NCBI GenBank assembly: GCA_959018155.1
Contig: CAUEKH010000004.1
Coordinates: forward strand, 1-20,521
Length of the DNA stretch: 20,521 nucleotides
Source of the DNA: an uncultured Hungatella sp.
GTDB taxonomy: Bacteria; Bacillota; Clostridia; Lachnospirales; Lachnospiraceae
Direction of reading: 5' to 3'
Shown: positions 14,988 to 20,521 of the stretch, piece by piece
How positions within the stretch are numbered: the first letter of the stretch is position 1
How the letters are laid out: the number at the start of each line of letters is the position of its first letter
The notes under the pieces: generated by a model
The model's database searches: none
Seen by the model: only the letters and a program-made list of their open reading frames with translations
Told to the model about the DNA's origin: nothing
Made by a program: the position numbers and the translations under genes

Positions 14988-16754
14988 TTATGCGTTGCGC
15001 TCGATGACGGATTCATAGAACGCGTCGATCTGCTTCTTATAGTCATCAAACATGTCGAGTCTGTCATTTGGTACATCGTACTTGATGGAGATGATCCTGT
15101 CGAAAATCGGGTCCTCTTTCAGTACGGACATCGGCATTCCCATGGAAACGAGGGAACGTGATTTCTTGTATAAATAAAGAATTAAATCCATCATTTTAAA
15201 CTGCTTTGCCATCGGTACGCAGGTGTCTTCCTTGTGGAAGGCGTTCTGCTGGAGGAAACCGATCCGGATTACCTTGGCGATCTCCAGAATCAGCTTCTGG
15301 TCGTCCGGCAGCATGTCGCCGCCGATTAACTTAACAATCTCCATTAAGCTGCTTTCCTGGGTCAGCAGGTAGACGAGACGGTTGCGGTAATCCACGAATT
15401 TCTTGTCTACATGTTCCACGTACCACGGCGCTAAATCAGTTAAATATTCCGAGTAGCTGCTCAGCCAGTGGATTGCCGGGAAATGACGCTCGTTTGCTAA
15501 GTTCCGGTCCAGCCCCCAGAAGCAGCGGACGAAACGTTTCGTATTCTGTGTTACCGGCTCGGAGAAGTCACCGCCCTGGGGCGATACGGCGCCGATAATG
15601 GTGACCGACCCTTCCGTTCCGTTCATGTTCTGCATCATGCCCGCGCGCTCGTAGAAAGCAGAGAGCCGCGATGCCAAATAAGCCGGGAAACCTTCTTCGG
15701 CCGGCATCTCCTCCAGACGGCCGGAAAGCTCTCTGAGCGCCTCTGCCCATCTCGATGTGGAGTCGGCCATGATGGCGACGTTGTAACCCATATCGCGGTA
15801 ATACTCCGCCAGCGTCAGCCCGGAATAGAGGCTGGCCTCACGGGCGGCAACCGGCATGTTGGAGGTGTTGGCGATCAGCGTGGTCCGGTCCATCAGAGGA
15901 TTGCCGGAACGCGGGTCGATCAGTTCAGAGAATTCCTCCAGAACCTGTGTCATCTCATTTCCACGCTCTCCACAGCCGATATAAATGATAATGTCGGCAT
16001 CAGACCATTTTGCAATCTGATGCTGGGTCATGGTCTTGCCGGTTCCGAAACCGCCGGGGATACAGGCAGTACCGCCCTTTGCAAGCGGGAATAAGGTGTC
16101 GATGATACGCTGGCCCGTGATAAGCGGCCGGGAAGCCGGGTATCTCTTAAGCGTCGGACGCGGAACACGGATTGGCCATTTCTGCGTCATGGTTATCTTC
16201 TTTTCTGAACCGTCGGGAAGCTGAAGCGTCAGGAGGGTATCGTGAATGGTATACTCTCCGTCAGGCACCACGTCGAGAACGTAGCCCTCCATGTCGGGAG
16301 GAATCATAACCTTGTGGACGATAGCCGGAGTCTCCGGCACCTCCGCGATGATGGCGCCCGGAAAGAGTTTGTCGCCCTTCTTTACGACGATGTGGGTGCT
16401 CCATTTTTTACTGCCATCCAGGGAGTCTACGGAAACACCGCGATTGATGTAGGCGCCGCCTGTCTTTGCGATCTCAGATAAAGGCCGCTCAATTCCGTCA
16501 AAGATATTATTTAAAATTCCTGGCGCCAGTGTCACAGACACAGGGGACCCGGTGGAAACAACCGTGGCGCCCGGCTTTAAGCCGCTGGTCTCCTCATAAA
16601 CCTGGACAATGGTGCGCTCCGAGGTAAGTCCGATGACCTCGCCCACAAGATGTTCCTTGCCAACGTGAACCATCTCGTTCATCTTAAATCCCGGATCGCC
16701 CTTTAAATAGATGACAGGCCCGTTAATCCCGGAAATAATACCGGTCTTACTCAT
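14988..16754 (-). CDS. ntpA: V-type ATP synthase catalytic subunit A
   Basis: A 588-residue ATP-hydrolysing/synthesising subunit of the head. From the chosen start, the Walker A P-loop is GGFGTGKT (residues 234-241), the GER motif is near 262-264, and the Walker B-like [15 protein letters not shown] follows (about 328-342). The insert characteristic of V/A-type A subunits lies at about 110-195. An in-frame GTG three codons upstream is part of the ribosome site itself (AAGGAGGTG), so I take the ATG at 16754, 6 nt after that site. The start overlaps the end of the subunit E gene by 8 nt, indicating translational coupling. Confidence 0.96.
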   Translation of the reverse strand: MSKTGIISGINGPVIYLKGDPGFKMNEMVHVGKEHLVGEVIGLTSERTIVQVYEETSGLKPGATVVSTGSPVSVTLAPGILNNIFDGIERPLSEIAKTGGAYINRGVSVDSLDGSKKWSTHIVVKKGDKLFPGAIIAEVPETPAIVHKVMIPPDMEGYVLDVVPDGEYTIHDTLLTLQLPDGSEKKITMTQKWPIRVPRPTLKRYPASRPLITGQRIIDTLFPLAKGGTACIPGGFGTGKTMTQHQIAKWSDADIIIYIGCGERGNEMTQVLEEFSELIDPRSGNPLMDRTTLIANTSNMPVAAREASLYSGLTLAEYYRDMGYNVAIMADSTSRWAEALRELSGRLEEMPAEEGFPAYLASRLSAFYERAGMMQNMNGTEGSVTIIGAVSPQGGDFSEPVTQNTKRFVRCFWGLDRNLANERHFPAIHWLSSYSEYLTDLAPWYVEHVDKKFVDYRNRLVYLLTQESSLMEIVKLIGGDMLPDDQKLILEIAKVIRIGFLQQNAFHKEDTCVPMAKQFKMMDLILYLYKKSRSLVSMGMPMSVLKEDPIFDRIISIKYDVPNDRLDMFDDYKKQIDAFYESVIERNA

Positions 16755-17358
16755 TGTTTCCACCTCCTTCCTTATTCTGTAAGTCTTTTAAATCAAACCG
16801 GAAATCGCGTTTGGCCTCTTCCAGTTTCGTCTCAAAGGAATTGTCAATGAGGATATGTCTCGAAGGGATAACCGCCCTTGTACCGCCGGAAAATGAATAT
16901 TCACTCACCTTTAAGTCGACACAGCCTCTTAAGGCTAAGTCATTTAACCTTGAGCCATCGGCCGGATCGATATAGATGGTGACGCAGTCGTCCCCGGCAA
17001 AATCCTTGGCGTGTTTAATCTGTTTTGAGAGAAGGTCCGTATACTCTGATGTCTCCATATACTGGGCCAGCTTATTTCTTAATTCCACGAAGAGCTTTTC
17101 TTTCAGCTCTTCCTGCTTACGTCCGAGTTCCCGTTTAATGCCAATCTGCTCCAGAGACAACTTTTTATTCGTCTCATGTTCAATCCGCTCACTCTCCAAA
17201 GCAACCTGATGCTCGGCCCTGCGCCTGGCGTCGGCCTGATGTTCTGCAAAAGTCTGCTCTAAAGCGGCGGTATAATCGTCCAGCATCTTTGCACTGCGGG
17301 TTCTCGCATCTTCCATACAGAAATCCAGAAAATGCTGTAATTTTTCCTCAGTTGTCAA
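16747..17358 (-). CDS. ntpE: V-type ATP synthase subunit E
   Basis: A 203-residue peripheral-stalk subunit that holds the A3B3 head still against the rotor. The N-terminal half is a long charged helix (about 5-115) expected to form a coiled coil with a G/H-type subunit, followed by a globular C-terminal domain ending in a Gly/Asn-rich tail. The ORF has no ATG at its start. An in-frame GTG at 17367 lies inside the AGAGGTG ribosome site, so the likely start is TTG at 17358, six bases after it, giving MTTEEKLQHF. This non-ATG start is inferred. The gene overlaps subunit A at its end. Confidence 0.9.
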   Translation of the reverse strand: MTTEEKLQHFLDFCMEDARTRSAKMLDDYTAALEQTFAEHQADARRRAEHQVALESERIEHETNKKLSLEQIGIKRELGRKQEELKEKLFVELRNKLAQYMETSEYTDLLSKQIKHAKDFAGDDCVTIYIDPADGSRLNDLALRGCVDLKVSEYSFSGGTRAVIPSRHILIDNSFETKLEEAKRDFRFDLKDLQNKEGGGNNE

Positions 17359-17373
17359 GATGACCACCTCTTT

Positions 17374-17682
17374 CTATAGTTTTAATCCGATGGCTTCGTT
17401 TACATAATCCGTGATAAAGTTCGGCTTGCGGCCGGTACCATGGCGGTCAGGAATCTCAATGATTAACGGCAGCTTCCGGTTTAATTTCACATCGTCAATG
17501 ATGTCCGGGAATTCCCGCCCGAATTTCTCCGTCAACAGAATAATTCCAATCTCCTTGTCGGCCAGAACCTTATCCAGTTCCTGCTTTAACTCCGCCTTTT
17601 CATGGACGACAGCGCCTTCCACGCCAGCCAGCCTCATGCCGGTGTACGTGTCGATGTTGTCGCTGATTAAATACATTTTCAT
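17374..17682 (-). CDS. V-type ATP synthase subunit F
   Basis: A 102-residue rotor subunit that binds subunit D. The opening MKMYLISDNIDTYTGMRLAGVEG, the IGIILLTEKFG strand-loop (45-55) and PLIIEIPDRHG (71-81) are characteristic of this Rossmann-like family, and the length is normal. Names differ between species: the Enterococcus hirae equivalent is called NtpG. The start is 3 nt after the subunit K stop, and no good ribosome site is visible (only AGGTAAG about 12 nt upstream), so translation probably depends on ribosomes finishing K. Confidence 0.94.
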   Translation of the reverse strand: MKMYLISDNIDTYTGMRLAGVEGAVVHEKAELKQELDKVLADKEIGIILLTEKFGREFPDIIDDVKLNRKLPLIIEIPDRHGTGRKPNFITDYVNEAIGLKL

Positions 17683-17685
17683 AGA

Positions 17686-18114
17686 TTATAACTTACCTAA
17701 GATCATGAAGGAGATGATCAGTCCATACAGACAAACACCTTCGGCAAGACCTACGAAGATGAGGGATTTACCAAGGATAGAGCCATCCTCGCTGATGGCG
17801 CCCAGTGCGGCAGACGCGGCCGCGGATACGGCGATACCGCCGCCTAAACAGGAAAGTCCCGTGGAGAGTGCGGCTGACAAATATCCCATGCCGGCGGCGC
17901 TTCCTGCAGCAGCGGCTGTCTCAGCAGCTTCGGCCTGGCCGTTGAATAAGAAGACGCTGGCAGTGATCATGGTGCCGAAGAATAAGAATACGTTGACGGC
18001 CAGGGCTGTTTTATAACGTCCTTTTGTCTTCTCTCCCATGGCAAATGCTCCGAACGGTACTGCGATACTTACGATTAATGCGATGGCTAAAGTGATTTTA
18101 ACTAATAATGACAT
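17686..18114 (-). CDS. ntpK: V-type ATP synthase subunit K (proteolipid ring)
   Basis: A 142-residue four-helix membrane subunit that forms the rotating ion-carrying ring. Helices lie at about 5-25, 36-57, 79-103 and 117-140. The ion-binding carboxylate is E125 in GLAEGVCLYG of helix 4. The first hairpin has no equivalent acid, as in other four-helix K subunits. The ORF runs upstream to 18267, but that stretch overlaps subunit I and is not like the family; the start at 18114 has AGGAGG about 8 nt before it. The start lies 40 nt after the subunit I stop. Glutamines used for sodium binding in Enterococcus NtpK are not present in helices 2 and 3. Confidence 0.95.
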   Translation of the reverse strand: MSLLVKITLAIALIVSIAVPFGAFAMGEKTKGRYKTALAVNVFLFFGTMITASVFLFNGQAEAAETAAAAGSAAGMGYLSAALSTGLSCLGGGIAVSAAASAALGAISEDGSILGKSLIFVGLAEGVCLYGLIISFMILGKL

Positions 18115-18154
18115 AATAGATTCCTCCTGATTATATTTGGTTGGTTTATTTTCT

Positions 18155-20095
18155 TTAACGGGCTTCGCTGCCGGCCTTTCCGTAAGGCTTGAATTCCCGT
18201 CCTGTTCCATGATAGAAACGACTGAACAATTCATAATATTCGAGACGCAGCACCTGAATGCCGACAATTAAGCCTTCCATACCGCAGACAAAGAGGTTGC
18301 CCAGTATGATTACGGCCCAGTTGGGGCTTCCCGCCTCAGCGCCGGCAAGCATCAGCACGACTTCCATCATGGCTGCGTGGCTGACTGCAAACGCGCCCAC
18401 ACGGACGAAGGAGAGGGTGTTGGAGAAGTAGCTTAACAGCACCTCGAACATTTCGAAAAATCCCTGAACGAAGAACATCCCTTTTCCGTCCGGCATGATT
18501 CTCGCCTTCTTCTCCACTAAATTTGTCAGCGGTTCTTTAAAGAACATGACAAGCAGCGGAAGGCCGAACATGAGAATCAGCAAAATCGTTGCCGGAAGGG
18601 GATTTCCCGTCATATAGAGGACGATGGTGAGTACTAAGGCTGCGTAGAACACAAGCCCTGCCACACCGTTGGTGTCGAACCATGCTTTTTCCGTATCATG
18701 GCTGCGGACACTGTTGATGATATTTAAAATCATAGTAACCATAATGATAACCATACCGAGAGCCACCGCCACGATGAACACCGTGTTTAATTTCCCGATA
18801 AATGGCAGGTTTGTCATCTGTTCCATCGGCCTTAACCAGATGGAATCAATGATATTTTCAAATCCGAATACACTGCCGAACAGGAAGCCGAAGATGGTGG
18901 AGAAGAACCCGCAGCAGGAAATGATAGCCGCCAGATTCACCTTCTTAAACCGGTACAGCAAAAATCCGCCGAGCAGCAGGCAGAGTCCCTGCCCCACATC
19001 CCCGAACATGAAGCCGAAGAGGAAGGAGTAGGTAAGTCCGATCAAAATAGTCGGGTCGATCTCATGGTAATCCGGAAGGCCGTACATGCGGATAAACATC
19101 TCGAAAGGCTTAAAAAGCTTCGGGTTTAACAGCTTGGTCGGCGGCCGGCTGATAATGTTGTTGTGGTCGTCCTCGACAATGCAGAACGTCTTGTCATCAT
19201 CGGCCAGTTCCTTCTGGAATATCTTTGCGTCTCTTTCCGTCATCCAGCCGCACAGAATGTAGAAGGTATTGACCTCCTGCTTCGTGCAGGCCGCCAGCTT
19301 TCTGACATTGAAGTTGGTGGAAAATGTCTCCAGCCGTTCATAAGCTGCCAGCAGGTCATTACATTTCGTATTAAGAACCTGGGACATTTCCTGGTGGACT
19401 TTATCAATCTCATACTGAATCCCAGATATTTTATCCTCCAGGGAATGGATGGCATCCAATGGCGTCCCCTCATACTCATCCGGAAGGAAGAATCTCTCAA
19501 AGTGCATGGAAGAGTAGATGGCGTCAATCTGATTGGAAATGGGTTCCGGCACGAAGTAGACGACCCATACATAATTTTCATCCTCGCGGCATTTATACAG
19601 GACCGTGTCAATGGTCTCGTAGACGTAACTCTCAAATTTCTTGTAATATTCATGGGAAATCCGTCCGAAGCGGAATTTCACATATTTAAAATGAAGGATG
19701 GAACTCAAATCGTAGTTGAGCCCGGTAAACGGAACAATCCGGTCTAAGGATTCCTGTAAGGAATCGCGCTCGGCTGTCAGCTTCTCCTCCTTTGCGGTCA
19801 ACTCTGAGATGGTGGTGTCCAGCTCGCCGATGAGACGGGCGGCCTCCTCGATGGGAACATCTTTTGAGGATGTTCTGGGTGCCGTTTCAGGAAGCAGCGC
19901 CAGCAGTTCGCCGGCCCGCTGGTACGTTTCCCGGTATGGGTTGGTTTCAATATAAGGCCTTAAGTCCTTCACCGTTTTTAATTCTGACAGCGCATTTTCC
20001 AGATGGATTTCATATTTAGAAAGATACGTGTCAATGACCCGGTCGATATCGTCCTTAGGCCCGGTGATACTTAAGAATTTCATCTTTTCTATCAC
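18155..20095 (-). CDS. ntpI: V-type ATP synthase subunit I (stator a-subunit)
   Basis: A 646-residue membrane stator that forms the ion half-channels facing the K ring and ties the membrane part to the peripheral stalks. The N-terminal cytoplasmic half (about 1-335) has coiled-coil segments near 85-120 and 218-260. The membrane half (about 345-620) has several hydrophobic helices. The essential arginine of the family is R565 in SFVRVGAF, and the conserved VLRLEYYE segment is near the C-terminus. The start is probably GTG at 20095 (MIEKMKFLSITGP), 9 nt after AAAGGAGG; an upstream in-frame TTG at 20104 overlaps that ribosome site, and the first ATG is four codons downstream. It starts 18 nt after the subunit C stop. 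Confidence 0.94.
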   Translation of the reverse strand: MIEKMKFLSITGPKDDIDRVIDTYLSKYEIHLENALSELKTVKDLRPYIETNPYRETYQRAGELLALLPETAPRTSSKDVPIEEAARLIGELDTTISELTAKEEKLTAERDSLQESLDRIVPFTGLNYDLSSILHFKYVKFRFGRISHEYYKKFESYVYETIDTVLYKCREDENYVWVVYFVPEPISNQIDAIYSSMHFERFFLPDEYEGTPLDAIHSLEDKISGIQYEIDKVHQEMSQVLNTKCNDLLAAYERLETFSTNFNVRKLAACTKQEVNTFYILCGWMTERDAKIFQKELADDDKTFCIVEDDHNNIISRPPTKLLNPKLFKPFEMFIRMYGLPDYHEIDPTILIGLTYSFLFGFMFGDVGQGLCLLLGGFLLYRFKKVNLAAIISCCGFFSTIFGFLFGSVFGFENIIDSIWLRPMEQMTNLPFIGKLNTVFIVAVALGMVIIMVTMILNIINSVRSHDTEKAWFDTNGVAGLVFYAALVLTIVLYMTGNPLPATILLILMFGLPLLVMFFKEPLTNLVEKKARIMPDGKGMFFVQGFFEMFEVLLSYFSNTLSFVRVGAFAVSHAAMMEVVLMLAGAEAGSPNWAVIILGNLFVCGMEGLIVGIQVLRLEYYELFSRFYHGTGREFKPYGKAGSEAR

Positions 20096-20113
20096 GGATA
20101 GCAACCTCCTTTG

Positions 20114-20521
20114 CTAGTTTTTTACCACATAGGAGACGATTTCGTCCGGACTGACGCTGTACCGGATGCTCTCTATGACGGTGATAATTTTCTGAATCTC
20201 TTCTTCCTTAAAATATAAGTAGGAATTCAGAGTGGCGATGGAATATGGATTCTTGCGGCTGGTACCGTTGTAAATCTTACCCAGAACCTCTTCTGAAAGC
20301 TTCTCTAAATCCGGCTTTTCAGACGCCTCCAAATCCCCCAGTCTGCCGTAGTATGTCGTCTGCAGTGCGTGGTAGAATTCGTCCAGTGATCCGGCTTCTG
20401 CAAGTTTCGTAATCTGCTCTTTTTTTAGATGATATTCAATGGGGATAAGCAGAGAATAAATGTCTGCCGGTTGCGATTGTGCTGATTCTCCTGTCATTTC
20501 TCTTCCGTGATGGAAAGCGAT
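20114..20521 (-). CDS. ntpC: V-type ATP synthase subunit C, C-terminal part (cut by window edge)
   Basis: The last 135 residues of subunit C (the AC39/d-type socket that joins the rotor axle to the K ring). The reading frame stays open from an internal Met at 20497 to the window end, so the true start is outside; full-length members have about 330-350 residues. The ending (NSYLYFKEEEIQKIITVIESIRYSVSPDEI) is characteristic of the family. It is the first operon gene visible. Any G/H-type stalk gene and the operon promoter would have to lie further upstream. Confidence 0.9.
   Translation of the reverse strand: MAFHHGREMTGESAQSQPADIYSLLIPIEYHLKKEQITKLAEAGSLDEFYHALQTTYYGRLGDLEASEKPDLEKLSEEVLGKIYNGTSRKNPYSIATLNSYLYFKEEEIQKIITVIESIRYSVSPDEIVSYVVKN

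Noticed and set aside
17411..18016. 201-codon plus-strand ORF opposite subunits F and K
   Set aside because: It is a shadow of well-identified V-ATPase genes; it has no recognisable domain and crosses two real genes.
18115..18267. N-terminal extension of subunit K
   Set aside because: It overlaps the end of subunit I, does not resemble K subunits, and the internal ATG at 18114 has a strong ribosome site.
19163..19747. 194-codon plus-strand ORF opposite subunit I
   Set aside because: It is antisense to a clearly identified gene, with no family resemblance and no promoter context.

Overview
The window looks like chromosomal DNA of a Gram-positive Clostridia species, most likely a Lachnospiraceae member. 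The evidence is the mix of families (a DUF3006 protein, a D-Ala-D-Ala carboxypeptidase with a C-terminal membrane anchor, a V-type ATPase operon in the order C-I-K-F-E-A-B-D), strong AGGAGG-type ribosome sites, sigma-A-like promoters and moderate GC. The species cannot be named from the sequence. Apart from one dispersed 42-bp repeat there are no mobile elements, CRISPR arrays, tRNAs or rRNAs.

Layout. (1) 83-1308, plus strand: a small DUF3006 protein and a DEDDh 3'-5' exonuclease, ending in a very stable hairpin terminator. (2) 4533 down to 1382, minus strand: a TRIC-family channel, a DUF1461 membrane protein and a secreted, membrane-anchored D-Ala-D-Ala carboxypeptidase, with one promoter before the channel gene and another before the carboxypeptidase. 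(3) 4731-6839, plus: a lipoprotein M13 zinc metallopeptidase, transcribed divergently from the channel. (4) 7076-8434, plus: citrate synthase with an unexplained leader of about 140 nt and its own terminator. (5) 8619-12727, plus: a histidine phosphotransfer (HPt) protein overlapping by ATGA a 1247-residue response regulator. That regulator carries an apparently complete HD-GYP domain and an apparently complete GGDEF domain, plus PAS and GAF sensor modules. (6) 20521 down to 12880, minus: the V-type ATPase operon, with the start of subunit C outside the window.

How the genes work together. The V-ATPase genes encode one rotary machine: A3B3 head, D/F rotor axle, E stalk, C coupling socket, I stator and K ring. 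The HPt and regulator form an output module for cyclic di-GMP, with the sensor kinase not in view. The carboxypeptidase, the channel and the M13 peptidase are envelope functions.

The observation most worth following is a 42-bp hairpin-forming repeat found twice, in inverted orientation (1334-1375 minus; 12726-12767 plus). Each copy lies 0-6 nt past a stop codon and 4-5 nt before an unrelated long terminator hairpin, and both lie between convergent genes. One stem pair differs between the copies by a compensating change, which suggests a conserved 3'-end RNA or REP-like element. Second is the regulator that seems able both to make and to break down cyclic di-GMP.
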